Shown piece by piece: positions 1 through 11,924 of a DNA stretch of 64,000 bases. Below the pieces are notes generated by a model that searched no databases, was not told the DNA's origin, and saw nothing but the letters and a program-made list of their open reading frames with translations. Source of the DNA: Bicyclus anynana (lineage: Eukaryota; Arthropoda; Insecta; Lepidoptera; Nymphalidae). Location: NCBI RefSeq assembly GCF_947172395.1, contig NC_069098.1, positions 4,147,001 through 4,211,000 of the forward strand. The letters run 5' to 3'. Both the position numbers and the translations under genes were made by a program. The stretch's first letter is position 1; every line of letters begins with the position of its first letter.

Positions 1-435
1 CAATGCTGTTGGTGGGCTTAGGGTGATAATGTTCAATTAATTAATTACCACTATCTGATGCTAATGTTAATAATCGGGATTAAAGGTTTCCCAACTTCAG
101 AATGAGAATTTAACTGAATTTTTTTTACATTTTTCATAATCTATTCTTCACATTTTTCACTTAATAAAATTCTTTTAGTTTTTGTTTGTTTTTAACCTGG
201 TGAAAATATGTGAAATTTTGCTATCGGCTTCCCAACTCCAAGATGAGAATTTAACTGAATTTTTTTCACATTTTTAACCTACTTCAAAAAAAGAAGGAGG
301 TTCTCAATTCGAGTCTATGTTTTTTTTTCATAATCTATTCTTCACATTTTTCACTTAATAAAATTCTTTTAGTTTTTATTTGTTTTTTAACTGGTGAAAA
401 TACATAAAATTAATTCTTTATGTTTAATTTTTCAG

Positions 436-1411
436 GTGTAGCAAAATAGAAGATGAAGGTCTAGCTGTGCCAGTGCTGAGCCACGCAGTTGCTACTGGCA
501 TGTTTACAAAATAGCACAAGGTAACCTGCTTCATCATCATTATCAGCCTATTTCACTTTTTTAACCGACTCCAAAAAAAGAAGGAGGTTCTCAATTCGAG
601 TCTATGTTTTTTTTTCATAATCTATTCTTCGCTTTTTCCACTTAATAAAATTCTTTGTTTTTTAACTGGTGAAAATACATAAAATTTATTCTTTATGTTT
701 AATTTTTCAGGTGTGGCAAAATAGAAGATGAAGGTCTAGCTGTGCCAGTGCTGAGCCACACAGTTGCTACTGGCATGTTTGCAAAATAGCACAAGGTAAC
801 CTGCTTCATCATCATTATCAGCCTATTTCACTTTTTTAACCGACTCCAAAAAAAGAAGGAGGTTCTCAATTCGAGTCTATGTTTTTTTTTCATAATCTAT
901 TCTTCACATTTTTCACTTAATAAAATTCTTTTAGTTTTTATTTGACGGCCTCCGTGGCGCAGTGGTATGCGCGGTGGATTTACAAGATGGAGGTCCTGGG
1001 TTCTATCCCCGGCTGGGCAGATTGAGATTTTCTTAATTTGTCCAGGTCTGGCTGGTGGGAGGCTTCGGCCGTGGCTAGTTACAACCCTACCGGCAAAGAC
1101 GTACCGCCAAGCGATTTAGCGTTCCGGTACGATGCCGTGTAGAAACCGTAAGGGGTGTGGATTTTCATCCTCCTCCTAACAAGTTAGCCCGCTTCCATCT
1201 TAGACTGCATCATCACTTACCATCAGGTGAGATTGTAGTCAAGGGCTAACTTGTAAAGAATAAAAAAAAAATTGTTTTAAACTGGTGAAAATACATAAAA
1301 TTTATTCTTTATGTTTAATTTTTCAGGTGTAGCAAAATAGTAGATGAAGGTCTAGCTGTGCCAGTGCTGAGCCACGCAGTTGCTACTGGCATGTTTGCAA
1401 AATAGCACAAG
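436..1411 (+). repeat. Tandem array of an 85-nt exon-like unit with stop codon (3 copies)
   Basis: Three near-identical 85-nt units lie at 436-520, 711-795 and 1327-1411. Each is preceded by a T-rich tract ending in TTTTTCAG and followed by AAG|GTAACC, so each has both an acceptor and a donor. Read with one leading nucleotide, all three are open for 25 residues (C-[S/G]-K-I-[E/V]-D-E-G-L-A-V-P-V-L-S-H...) and end at the same TAG. The spacing is 275 nt for the first pair; the third is pushed away by a SINE at 945-1270. The best reading is a duplicated C-terminal exon of a gene lying to the left of the window. I do not recognise the peptide. Confidence 0.6.
945..1270 (+). mobile_element. tRNA-derived SINE, copy 1
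   Basis: The head GGCCTCCGTGGCGCAGTGG followed by GGTCCTGGGTTCTATCCCC looks like RNA polymerase III A and B boxes derived from a tRNA. The body runs through a conserved 'GTCCAGGTCTGGCTGGTGGG' segment and ends in AATAAAAAAAAA. The same sequence recurs at 17019-17327 and 43960-44255. It splits the exon-like array at 436-1411. The family name is not known to me. Confidence 0.8.
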
Positions 1412-1440
1412 GTAACCTGCTTCATCATCATTATCAGCCT

Positions 1441-1740
1441 ATTTTAACGACACTACAGGGCCAGACCTTATAGAAAAGGGGTTATGGAGCTTAGACCCAC
1501 CACACTGCTACAATAAAGGTTGGTGAGCTAAGGGTGATAAAGTGTAATTCATTGTGGATCACTATCAGATGTTAATGATAATGACCTGGACGAGGCACGG
1601 GAGTGTAATACAAACAACTTACCAACTCCAGGCTGAGAATTGTAAATTTCTTGGAAGAAAGAAAAACTCAGTATCTGATAGCCTGACCCAGGATTCGAAG
1701 CCACGACCTCGTTATCCAAAACCACATTGGCTAACCAATA
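1441..1740 (+). repeat. Degenerate interspersed repeat (LINE/SINE 3' type)
   Basis: Segments such as GGGCCAGACCTTATAGAAAA, GGAGCTTAGACCCACCACAC and GATTCGAAGCCACGACCTCG recur in mutated form at 3045-3270, 16440-16600, 24895-24990, 26770-26930 and 49130-49240. They resemble a widespread lepidopteran retroelement tail. No coding potential remains. Confidence 0.45.
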
Positions 1741-1747
1741 TTATAAT

Positions 1748-1978
1748 ACTAGCGGACGCCCGCGATTTCAACCGTGTGATGTTCAGTTTTTGAACATCCA
1801 GCGGGAACCATGTTTCTGGGATAAAAAAGTAGCCTAAATATTGCTCAATAACTTCCTCTATCTTCCAATGAAAGTCCAATTAAAATCGGTTCAGCCGTTC
1901 CAAAGATTATCCGAGACAAACACAGACAGACGAAAAATTTAAAAGACCTTGTTTGCATTTTAGTATTGTGTATATAAC
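1748..1978 (+). repeat. Dispersed 'ACTAGCGGACGCCCGCG' repeat
   Basis: It starts with ACTAGCGGACGCCCGCGATT and continues with the CCAGCGGGAACC and 'AAACACAGACAGACG' segments. Relatives lie at 14653, 19034, 26338, 40270, 41685 and 58447, and one in reverse ends near 23722. This is a very common lepidopteran dispersed repeat; its class cannot be decided here. Confidence 0.55.
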
Positions 1979-2891
1979 TATAATCACTTGAAAAAATTAT
2001 TGATAAATTTCACTAAAATTAACTTTAATTCCTGAAAAAATCAAGGGAGATTTGTGAAAAACTGTATTTCACGCGGTCATTGTTGCTTGCCTCACCCTAC
2101 TCAACTAAATTATTTTAGTGTACAACATGATTTTTTTTTGAGACGAATATCTTACCAATTCATGGATTCACCATGTGGGTGTCCATCACGTGGCAGAGAG
2201 AAAAACGCTGAGCAGAGCTTGGACTTGTGATCAATGGACGTAAGGTTAAAGAATTCCTTGACAATTGATTAACACTCCCCTTCTCTGCTCGTGTTGTTCT
2301 CCCTGCGTAGTAAGGTCTGCCAAATTTGGTAAGCCAAATCTGCACTTCTAGAGAGACCAAGGTCTCTAAGCAAATTATAGAGAGATTTTGCTGGTAATCC
2401 TCTCGCACCTCTCTACGGCGTACAGACTAACCATATAGCCATTTTAGTTAGTTCATTTGTTAGGCCATAACATTTATTCAGTTTTATACTGTGGTCCTTT
2501 GGAATGTTAGTCTCCCGCGGGACAGTAAGCACAAGTACTATGCTAAAGGAAAATGTCTGGTTTAGATCACGAAATAGCAACATCCTCTGGGATTATCCTC
2601 TTAACTGGTAACAATAATAATTATGTAAAATGTATACCTTATCAGCCGATAGACGTCCACTGCTGGACATAGGTCTCTTGCATGGATCTTGTTGTGTTGT
2701 ACTATACATTGCAAGGTAATGCCCAAAAATGACCACGCTGGGCATGCGGGTTGGTCATTCGCAGGCCTAGACTTCTCGCACCGGTATCGCTGCTGCCTGC
2801 CCATAAATGTATACTTCTTATTTATTTTTGCAGGTGCAGTGCATGCAATAATAATTATGTAAAATGTATAACTTCTGATTTATTTTTGCAG

Positions 2892-3021
2892 GTGCTGTAA
2901 AATGAAGATATATTGTTAAATATCATGAGATAGAAATAAAAGATGAAGATCTAGCTGTACCCATCCCGAGCCACACTACTGCAGCCACGTTGCTGCTGGC
3001 AATTTTGCAAAATAGCACAAG
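2892..3021 (+). pseudogene. Decayed fourth copy of the exon-like unit
   Basis: After TTTTTGCAG at 2891 a diverged copy of the 436-1411 unit runs to AAG|GTAACT at 3021. Its middle (GATGAAGATCTAGCTGTACC and onward) matches the unit, but insertions and substitutions break the frame. A second acceptor-like TTTTTGCAG stands at 2826-2834. It shows that the array is older than its three close copies. Confidence 0.45.
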
Positions 3022-3965
3022 GTAACTTGCTTTATTCATCCGGCTTAGGTTGATATTATTAGATTGATTAATGATCACTATCAGAAATGTTAATGATAAA
3101 GACCGGGTTCGACGGCTTAACATGCTCTCTGAGGCACGGGGGTGTGACACCACCAACTTCCCAACTCCAGACTAAGAATTTGTTAGCAGAAGCAAAAACT
3201 CAGTATCTCTTAAAGATAGAACCAGGATCTCGTGATCCAAAACACATGGGCTACTACTACTGAACCAACAAGGTAGTTTTGACCTGCTTAATAACAATGA
3301 ACTACATGTTTCCTAGATACACTTACAGTTTTGTTTTTAAAAACTGAAGTAAACACATTATAATTTCTCTTTAAGTTTGTGTGCAAGTTTGTGAAAAACT
3401 GAATTCCACATAGACGAAGTAGCGGGCGTCCGCTTGTAAATAATGTAACAAATTATCCATATTTCTATACTTTTCAAGGTTACAGCTGAGCTTCCTAAAA
3501 TGATTTTTTGTAAATGGAGCAGAAAATAGACTAAAAATTTGATATGTCCCTGATGAGAATAGGAATTCTTATTATATATAATTATGTAAATATTTATTTT
3601 CAGTGCATTTTAAAAAGTCATGTTAAATGAAATTTTCTATTACAGGTCACAACAATTGATGTAACAAATATAATCAATGGACCAGGCACCTGCACCATGA
3701 TTCTTTGGAATACTAAAATTCGTCTCTTTATGTCTGTACATAATTCTCATAATGAAAAATGTCACGTTTTTATGAAAGAAATAATGGAATCAAATAATAA
3801 ATAAAACAAGCATATGCTGGAAGTCCTCAGAAACAGCTCCGACTTTGATGTTTTTTTTTAAAGTCATGTAGTTTATGTTATTTAAAATCAGAAATGTTTT
3901 GGTGGACGAAATTATTTAAATTGTTAAAAAATATCTATGCTATTTATACATATTTTTTTTAAATA

Positions 3966-5066
3966 CAACCGACTTCAAAAATACAAACTTATGCAGAAAA
4001 CTAACAAACGAAAGAAAATATTATAATATTCACTTTGAAGATCACTTTGAAGACGGTGCTAATGGTCCAATTAATGGGTCGACAATTAGTTATCTATTGT
4101 TTTCCTAGCTATAGGGTTCGAATTGCTTTTTCATATCTTTAAAAGACTATCTTCGGAATGAACCCTTTATAATAAAAAAGTATTATCAAAATCGGACCAC
4201 TCAATAAAAAGTTATACTTGGTTGTATACTAAAATTAATGGTTAAACAATCAATTATCCCCTGTTTTCGTAATGTAAAACCAAGCATAACTGTTAACACG
4301 AGTAGTTCGATTTTGATAATTGTTTTGATTGATCATTCTTGATTGTTTTAGTTTAAAACCAAGCATGTCTTCGAATTCCGATTTGAATAACTTTGTTTTA
4401 AATAGAAAGGGTATATTCCGACAATGGTCCCAAATCATTATAAATTTAAAAAAACGAAGATGACTGGTTATTTTCCCATTAATTGTATTGTAAAACTATG
4501 CGTAACTTATTACGAAGTGGTCCGATTTCGTAAATTCTTTATAGATTGTAAAGGTATTTTGATTGTAAAGCTCCCATATAAATTCTAAAAAACAATTCCA
4601 ATCCTAAATGTGCGATTGATTGTTTTCTCATTCATTTTAATGTAAAACCAAGCATAACTTTTTATTGGGTGGTTCGATTTTGATTATTCATTTTTTGATA
4701 GAAAGGGTATATTCCTAAAAGTCTCATAAAATGTTGGAAAACAATTTCAAACCTAATAGTAGGAAAATAGAAGATGATTAATTGTTTTCCCATTTATTGT
4801 AATGTTAAACTTAACTTTTTACTGAGTGGACCGATTTTGAAAATTCTTTACTTTTTGTAAAGGGTTTATTTCGAAGTAGGTCCCATATAAATTTCGGAAA
4901 ACAATTCGAATCCTTAAGATGGAAAAAAACGGTACGATTGATTGCCTACCCATTAATTGTACAATTGGCACCGGCTTCAAAGTAATCAGTAGATAGAAAA
5001 TATTATAATGTTTTCTTCAGCTTATTAGTTTACTGCATAACTTTGTGTTTTTGAAGTCGGTAGTGT
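3966..5066. mobile_element. TIR element with internal 150-190-bp degenerate tandem repeats
   Basis: The left end AACCGACTTCAAAAA (near 3966) is mirrored by TTTTTGAAGTCGGT near 5062. Between them a motif of the type 'AATGTAAAACCAAGCATAAC...GGTTCGATTTTGA' recurs about four or five times (near 4273, 4487, 4640 and 4797). The element appears non-autonomous, with no ORF. Fragments of the same termini occur near 283, 560, 835, 12660 and 20680. Confidence 0.55.
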
Positions 5067-5267
5067 TTGTTTTTTAATTATTATATAAATAGCATAACTA
5101 TTGTTAAATAGTATAAATCGTTCCATCCTCAGTCCAAAAGGTTTCTGATTTCAAATAATATAAAGAAACAAACTGAACAAAAATAATCATCAAAATCAGA
5201 GCTGTTTCTGAGGAGGTAGAGGGTAAATGCTCTATTGATTCGCCTAAAAGTAATATTATGTTATCGC

Positions 5268-5525
5268 ATTAGGTTGTAAAGTTTAGCTAATGAAAGTAGA
5301 GATTGATATTGCCCGCCAAATTTAAAAATCATATAAATAAATTAAAAAAACATGCGTTTTCATAATTTATTTAAATTAGTTTTTCTTTGTGAATACATTA
5401 TTACCTTTACTATAAGTGTTAAGCTCAGTTATTCCAATATTTGCACTATAATTTTGAGAATTTACTCCGATTTTTTAAAATTTGGCGGGTGATTTCAGTT
5501 TCTACTTTCATTAGCCAAATTCTAA
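5268..5525. mobile_element. Fold-back (MITE-like) element
   Basis: The left arm contains GCTAATGAAAGTAGAGATTG and GCCCGCCAAATTTAAAAA. The right arm holds their reverse complements (TTTAAAATTTGGCGGGTGAT, TTTCTACTTTCATTAGCC). The arms are about 60 nt around a roughly 135-nt AT-rich centre with no ORF. Confidence 0.6.
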
Positions 5526-6065
5526 TAATTTTATTGTTTATGAAATTTATACTAATTAGAAAGAGGAAGAATTTGATTATTTGTTTGTTTGCATTGAATA
5601 GGCTCTGAAACTACTTTGCTGATTAAAAAATTTCTTACAGCATTATAATCATGGATTAGGCCATAATTGTTATCTCTGTATTCCCACGGGAACGAGAACT
5701 ACATTGTTGAAACTGCGTGACGTTTGCATAGTTTATCATATGTACAAATATCTCGACAATCTATATTTTTATGTATGAATTGGTTAAGTTATAATTGACT
5801 TGATTTTCCCAAATATCTCAGTGAAGTCACCCAATTGATGCATAGATATATTTTTATTTTGGTTTTCATTTTACTTTAAAGATAAAATTTAGTTTTAGAA
5901 GCAAAATGAATATATGTAGATTATATTTTAGGTGCTGATGTTTACTTAGTTATTGATTAAGTGCATAAGATTTTTTATTTGACAATAAAGACATTTCAAC
6001 TTGAAACTGTTATTCTTTCTATTGTTTAATTTATTATATACAATTACTTGTTACTAAAATATTGT

Positions 6066-6290
6066 GCTATTATATTGTTTTTAATATTTTCACAGTTCAG
6101 CTTTTGGGGACGGAGTGGTTTTAAAATAAATATTTTTAAAAATCTGTTTAAATTAATTAATTAATCGACAGAGTTTATAAATATCTGTTTAAATTAATTA
6201 ATTAATCGAAATGGTTTTTAAAAATATTTATTTTAAAGCTATTCCGTCTACAAAAGCTGAACTGTGAAAATTTAAAAACAATATATTAGC
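6066..6290. mobile_element. 225-bp near-palindromic MITE
   Basis: GCTATTATATTGTTTTTAAT at the left pairs with the right end that closes in AACAATATATTAGC. The arms share the CACAGTTCAGCTTTTG block and an AT-rich inner part. Almost the whole element folds back on itself. There is no coding potential. Confidence 0.7.
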
Positions 6291-7029
6291 TTTGAATTTC
6301 CCGCGTTGGCAAATTGTTTCAATGGGGGCATTCCACAGATGGCGGTAATTTTAGTGCCACTTTTTTTGTATGAGGTTGGTATTCTTCTCCTGAGTAAATA
6401 TGTTCCTTGGGCGTGGTCCAATCCACAGACAGAATTTTTTTTTTTTTCATTTTATCACAGAGAGTAATATATTCTTTGATCACAGACCACACAGACGTAG
6501 GACATATTATCTATGGTATCTATGCGTCTGACACAGATAGTAAAAAAGAAATTTTAAAAACTTTATCCCAACTTAAATACGTAAAAAGGAGTCTAAAAAG
6601 AACGAAACAAGAAAATACGATTGAAAAAGAGAAATGCTTAAACAAAAATGGTCACGGACCGTGACGTATAGTGTGTTTTTTCTCTACAGAGACAAAAATG
6701 ACGTTTCATGTGTTGCCTGATTTTTATATGATGTAAATAGGGACGTCACAAAATCGATATTCAGGAATTAAATGATTGCATAATATCGATTTGTCAGATA
6801 TGGACCAAAAAATTTAATAAAATAATTTTCATTTAATTGAAATAATTATTATCGACGAAAATATTTAACTAATTCACGATTTTATCAATGTATTCAACAA
6901 AATGTATTTGTAATTTAAATACAATGAAAAGTTTTAATTTCTTTTAGTGTCATTTAAGTTAAGTTTAAATTTTTATAAATAAAATGGTATTAAAATTTTA
7001 ATGTTATATTTATTCAGTCTGAACTTTCA

Positions 7030-7290
7030 TTGTATGAACTGGTATCAGAGTCATTACCAACTTCAATTAAAAATCTTTCTTCCACTTCTTCTATTATAGA
7101 GCCCAGACGGTACATCTTATTTTCCATTTTGATAACGTGTGATATACAGCTAATCCATCGCTGCGGAGTTACCAGCCTAAGTGCTTCTTCAAATAGTTTT
7201 TTGACATCATTAATTTTTCAAGTTTTTTCCTTGGAGAAAGAACTTCTTCACGGCGCCTATGCGAAGAAGTAGATGTTTGATCATCAGCCA
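7030..7290 (-). pseudogene. Decayed DNA-transposon ORF remnant
   Basis: On the minus strand an ATG near 7290 opens MADDQTSTSSHRRREEVLSP. The frame then shifts near 7205 into a second open stretch with a 'VTPQRWISCISHV' core and an acidic C-terminus ending in ESSD and TGA near 7030. Shared style with C-terminal parts of DDE-transposase-associated proteins of insects is my impression only. The short length and frame break suggest an internally deleted element. A homology search of both halves would decide. Confidence 0.35.
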
Positions 7291-8753
7291 TCTTATTGAG
7301 TATTAAATAATAAAAACAGGAAAAAACTAAACTCAACTAACAACAATAAAAATAAACGTAACAGAAACTTAACGTAACAAATCACAAAAACAACACTTTA
7401 AAAAAACGTCCGTACGCAGAACACATCCGATCACGAGAACACAAACGTATCGAAAGCCAACAGACACAAAATGACATCATGTCATTAGCTATCATAATGT
7501 GACAGAACTGTCATTATTTTAAGAAAGAATAATTTAATCTCTTTGGTAAATTTTGTCTTTTTTTAATTTTTAATAACGTTAATAAAATACAAAATATATA
7601 ATTATTAATAATGTACAAAAAGAATATTATTATATTATATGATTTATGCAACTTTTGATATCATAATTACACATTTAAAAAAAATATTTTACTTCTTATG
7701 TATCATTGTACATTTTTTATCGATTTTAATCGAATCAGAATCGTTAGGACAACCTTATTCTTTATATGCTGGTCACATTATTTTTATGTTTGACGTTTCT
7801 AATTGTCATTTCAGTCTCTGCTTTAAAAAAATAGACTTTAGAGCCGTAGTCTCGTGTATATCTAAAATAATTTTAGACAAATCCTATACTAAGAATTATT
7901 GGTTTGCTTTCGGTAAAAAATAGTGCAATTAATCCAAATTAATGTAATATTTACTTTCATCTAAAAATAACTAAAATTCGTATCCTCTTAGCTAACTGTA
8001 TTGTAATGTTGCTAGCTATAAAATTATTCCCCATCATTCGTTCTTTATTCTAGATTGTTTTTGTTTTTGTCGTGTCAAAGCTTAGACCATTAAATAACAG
8101 GACCTGCCTCGCTAACTGTTACCCCTCTGGCAAAGATCAAAAATCTATGATCTAACGAGTAAATAAAAACTGTTGCTATAGAATCATGTTTCAATGTTGT
8201 AATGGTTTTCGATGTATAAAAAGCTCCCTAAACACTAAAAATGGAAAGAAAAAAAAAATGCCGGTTTGTGTAGTTAAATGGCATAAAAGACGGCCAAAAA
8301 CTTGTAGTACCGTTTCATTTGAAAGTATATAGACAAAAATTACGCGTGTGTGTATTGCGAATCAAATTTATAGTTGTGTGTAGTGTATGGACATGGAATA
8401 TTTTTAATGGTGTTAAATATTTTCGATGTGTGAGTTTACCTCGTCCCTTTCAAAAAACGACAGACAATTTTGTTTGTGAATTTGAGTGCGATGCATCTCC
8501 ATTTTCTAATTCCTCTATGTGTCAAAGTGGTGTCAAACTTCAAATCAAAGACCAAAGAGTCGTCCATAGTGATTTACTCTTTGGAGTCGTCGTTATTCGT
8601 TCAGCGTTCTTGTCACAGAACACTAATATTGCTCATTGCTCATTCAGTTCATTTCATTCACTCTGGTTGCACAACTTTGTGGTTCACTTGCTAGGTTATT
8701 TTTTGTTAGAGGCTTTTTAACGTAAAAAATCTGTCTGGAAACAATTAATAACG

Positions 8754-9653
8754 ATGGCGCAAAGTAAGTTAAACGATATGGCAGGAAAGTTTGCCAAGGG
8801 TGGCCCTCCCGGTCTCGGTATCGGTTTAAAAGTTGTTGCCGTGGTTGGAGCAGCGGCCTATGGAATTTCCCAATCGCTATTTACAGTCGAAGGTGGGCAT
8901 CGTGCTATCATGTTTAACAGAATCGGTGGAATACAACAGCATGTCATGACTGAAGGGTTGCACTTTCGTCTCCCTTGGTTCCAGTATCCCATCATATATG
9001 ACATAAGATCGAGACCTCGCAAGATTTCCTCTCCTACCGGTTCCAAGGATTTACAAATGGTAAATATTTCGTTAAGAGTTTTATCACGCCCCGATTCAAA
9101 TAGCCTGCCTACTATGTACAGACAACTGGGTATTGATTATGATGAAAAAGTTTTGCCATCTATTTGTAACGAAGTGTTGAAGTCTGTAGTTGCTAAGTTC
9201 AATGCATCTCAGCTTATAACTCAGCGACAGCAAGTGTCCCTCCTGATTAGACGGGAGTTGGTGGAGAGAGCGGCAGACTTTAATATCATTCTGGATGATG
9301 TGTCTCTGACAGAATTGAGTTTTGGAAAAGAGTACACAGCAGCCGTAGAAGCCAAACAAGTTGCACAGCAAGAAGCACAGCGGGCTGCTTTTGTTGTTGA
9401 AAGGGCAAAGCAGGAGAGGCAACAGAAGATTGTGCAGGCAGAGGGAGAAGCGGAAGCTGCCGAGATGTTAGGTAAAGCCATGGGAATGAGCCCTGGCTAT
9501 CTAAAATTAAGAAAAATCAGAGCAGCTCAAAGTATCTCGAGAATGATAGCACAGTCACAAAATAGAGTATTCCTCCCTGGCAACAGCTTGATGATCAACC
9601 TCCAGGACCCATCCTTTGATGACTTATCTGAGAAACTCACAAAGAAGAAGTAA
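8754..9653 (+). CDS. PHB2: Prohibitin-2
   Basis: A 299-aa protein, the usual length of prohibitin-2. Prohibitins form ring complexes of PHB1/PHB2 in the mitochondrial inner membrane; they act as scaffold and chaperone for respiratory-chain proteins and m-AAA protease. Visible are an N-terminal hydrophobic segment (about residues 23-44, GLKVVAVVGAAAYGISQSLF), the SPFH/PHB core (VEGGHRAIMFNRIGG...GLHFRLPWFQ, LRVLSRPDS, YDEKVLPSICNEVLKSVVA) and the Glu/Gln/Ala-rich coiled coil at about 200-240. The whole CDS is one exon. The start has ACGATGGCG context and matches the family N-terminus. The downstream AATAAA at about 9905 is a likely poly(A) signal. Identification is near certain. Confidence 0.97.
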   Translation: MAQSKLNDMAGKFAKGGPPGLGIGLKVVAVVGAAAYGISQSLFTVEGGHRAIMFNRIGGIQQHVMTEGLHFRLPWFQYPIIYDIRSRPRKISSPTGSKDLQMVNISLRVLSRPDSNSLPTMYRQLGIDYDEKVLPSICNEVLKSVVAKFNASQLITQRQQVSLLIRRELVERAADFNIILDDVSLTELSFGKEYTAAVEAKQVAQQEAQRAAFVVERAKQERQQKIVQAEGEAEAAEMLGKAMGMSPGYLKLRKIRAAQSISRMIAQSQNRVFLPGNSLMINLQDPSFDDLSEKLTKKK

Positions 9654-9903
9654 CATGAGGCCAAGAAAGAGTATGCAATGAGCCTGGAGCCTGCGACTAC
9701 TCTTTCTGTTGAAGAAACTGCAGTTATAATCAGTGGCGCTTCTTCAGTTGCTGTTTAGCATTTGATTTGCTCTAGCATTTTATAAAGTGTATAAAAGTAA
9801 TGTTTAATACTGTATGTACTTGTACTTCTTACTATTAATAATGAATGTTGCATTTTGAGGTTACTTAGTTGTAGGTTTAGTTTGTATGGAAAATGGTTGA
9901 TGC

Positions 9904-9909
9904 AATAAA
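9904..9909 (+). terminator. Candidate poly(A) signal of PHB2
   Basis: AATAAA in GCAATAAAAGT, about 250 nt after the PHB2 stop, the first good match downstream. Confidence 0.5.
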
Positions 9910-10840
9910 AGTAAAAAACAACAATATTTTTATTTCAATCACAATGTTATGAAGTATGATTATGATATGTGATTATGTTTATCCTTCATTAGTGTTGCAC
10001 TGTTTTTATATTTTAAAATTATGTATATCAAATCCCAGTTGTAATAGACATCTTTTTAGAATGAAGTGGCTTACAGTAGAATGCAATTGTAACAAAGCTG
10101 CAGCTCCAAAAGTACTAAGGCAGCAGAAGTAATGAAGAATTTAAATGTTATATAATTAGAAATATTGTTGTGTAAACAATACTGTAAAAGTTCTATTAGT
10201 GGGGTATACATTCTATAAATGGATACCAATACAGAAAAAAATTAAAATTACATTTTGGGCAATATTGATTACTTATTTACTGAGGTTGGTGTTTCTGCAG
10301 GGTTTAGTTTTGGGGCTTGTGTTGTTTACCTTATGCAGATCTTCCAAAGGTGAAAGGGATTACAATTTACAACTGCTGCATTTGCTCACAACACTGCTGT
10401 TATAGCTAGTGACAAAGACCCTGCAGTGGCTTCATGATCACTATAAAAAGGCTAAGATCACTTTTCACACACTAGACAATATGTAAATGGCAAACGCACA
10501 AAATAAATGTCAGCACATATAAGTCTGTGCAAGTAACTTTTACTCAATTTTGAATATTATTTGTGATCTTGGTCCACAAATTCTGAGATTCATGATCACC
10601 TAAAGATAAAATCTGTTAATGTGTAATGTAATAAATTATTTATATATAGTTACCAAAAAGCTAGTAGTACTAGTTGTACTAGTAGGTCAATAAAAATAAC
10701 CAAAAATGATTAGTAGCACACATACTACTGTACACATATACAAGAGTAAATAAAACAATTGTTAAGGATTATAATAATTTATTAAACAATTTGATAACTA
10801 TATGTATTAATTCTAAATAAACAACCATTTTTTTAGTCTA

Positions 10841-11155
10841 CTACTTGAGTGAAGAGGGCTGTGGCAGCCTAAACTTTGACATTTCAATTTCAGCTTCGAA
10901 ATAGCTCATGTTGTCGTAACAGAAATACTCGGGCACTTTGTACGGCCCCGACTTCTGAAGGTCTACTCCAGGGCCCAATGGCTCAGATGCTGGATGTATT
11001 ACAGCACTGCTAAGACCTGGTACGTTAGCGTTCACTTTTGCAGATGCTGGTGGCGGCGAGGTAGAAGACATTCCCTGGTTTTGTCCAGTACCCTCGCTGT
11101 ATAATCTAACTAGAGTTTTTATACCATTCTTCCGTAACGCAGATCTTGATAGCAT
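10841..11155 (-). CDS. NDUFV3: NADH dehydrogenase flavoprotein 3-like subunit, complex I
   Basis: A 104-aa protein. Its C-terminus (GPYKVPEYFCYDNMSYFEAE...SKFRLPQPS) is the conserved signature of the small complex I subunit NDUFV3. The first residues (MLSRSALRKNGIKTLVRLYS) are basic and amphipathic, as expected for a mitochondrial presequence. A Pro/Ser/Ala-rich linker at about 30-60 separates them. It is a single exon, convergent with PHB2, with a reverse AATAAA at 10778-10783. NDUFV3 associates with the NADH-oxidising arm of complex I. Function is by family; the sequence itself shows only the targeting peptide and tail motif. Confidence 0.85.
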   Translation of the reverse strand: MLSRSALRKNGIKTLVRLYSEGTGQNQGMSSTSPPPASAKVNANVPGLSSAVIHPASEPLGPGVDLQKSGPYKVPEYFCYDNMSYFEAEIEMSKFRLPQPSSLK

Positions 11156-11440
11156 TTTTGTGTTTTATTGATTTTTTTCTAGGTATGTTTAATATTTATT
11201 ACACAACAAATTGAGTGACAATTCACAAATCACAATCACATTCACAGTTTGTCTTTGTCAATTTCGTTTGACTTTTTTTTGTTTTGAGTTTCCAGTTTTG
11301 ACTTTGACAGTTGATGAAGTTGATGCGATTTTTTACGTAGACAGAGAATCTTTTTGTCTATGATCCACAAAGAAGCTTTCAATCAATAAGCTGTGACGAA
11401 CTTCGAAATTCGTTTTTTTATTTTAATAATCAAATAATAA

Positions 11441-11868
11441 TAGGCTACTCGCCTGCTGTATAAAACTAAGAAGATTTTTTGCATATAGGCAGTTTAGATG
11501 CCTAGAAACTCTAATCACAATTTTATTTGTGAAAATAATCTAGTAATTGTAATATATTTAAAAAACAAAATTGTATTTTTGTCACGTCATAAACTGATAC
11601 GTCATTCGCTACAAGGCATCGGTTTGTGATTGGCGCTTGTGGTGTCGTATTTCGTAATAAGTAAGTCGTCTGTTGTCTCTATGAATGACGTCACTTGCTA
11701 ATGTGTTGTGTTTCGGCGGCAAAAATTTTACGTAGATATTTTTTCATTTATATCAAATTTTTCACTGGTTATGACGGGACAAAATAAAATATAGCTTATA
11801 ATACTTCCATAATTCAGTTTAAACACTGTTTACAAAAGAGGCAAGTAGCCTATTACAAATGTTATAGT
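11441..11868. mobile_element. MITE with 'AGGCAAGTAGCCTATT' ends, copy 1
   Basis: It begins at AGGCTACTCGCCTGCTGTAT and ends at AGAGGCAAGTAGCCTATT, short inverted ends. The body (GCATCGGTTTGTGATTGGCG, TTTCGGCGGCAAAAATTTTA) is shared with 24384-24797. Related termini appear at 12671, 26975, 25250, 35905 and 36660. Confidence 0.65.
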
Positions 11869-11924
11869 TAAGCCAGTGATGTTTTAATTAAACCCGCTTT
11901 AATTAAAACACGACACTGGATTGG

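Noticed and set aside
945..1030. A true tRNA gene
   Set aside because: A- and B-box-like sequences exist but no complete cloverleaf can be drawn, and the same head precedes a conserved SINE body in three places.
8258..8330. THAP-domain-like start (MPVCVVKWHKRRPKTCSTVS)
   Set aside because: The first residues recall a THAP domain, but the frame stops after about 24 codons and the needed downstream Cys and His are absent. At most a remnant.
8319..8720. 133-codon ORF just upstream of PHB2
   Set aside because: No family resemblance, AT/TTT-rich codons, a second overlapping ORF of similar length, and position consistent with the PHB2 5' leader.
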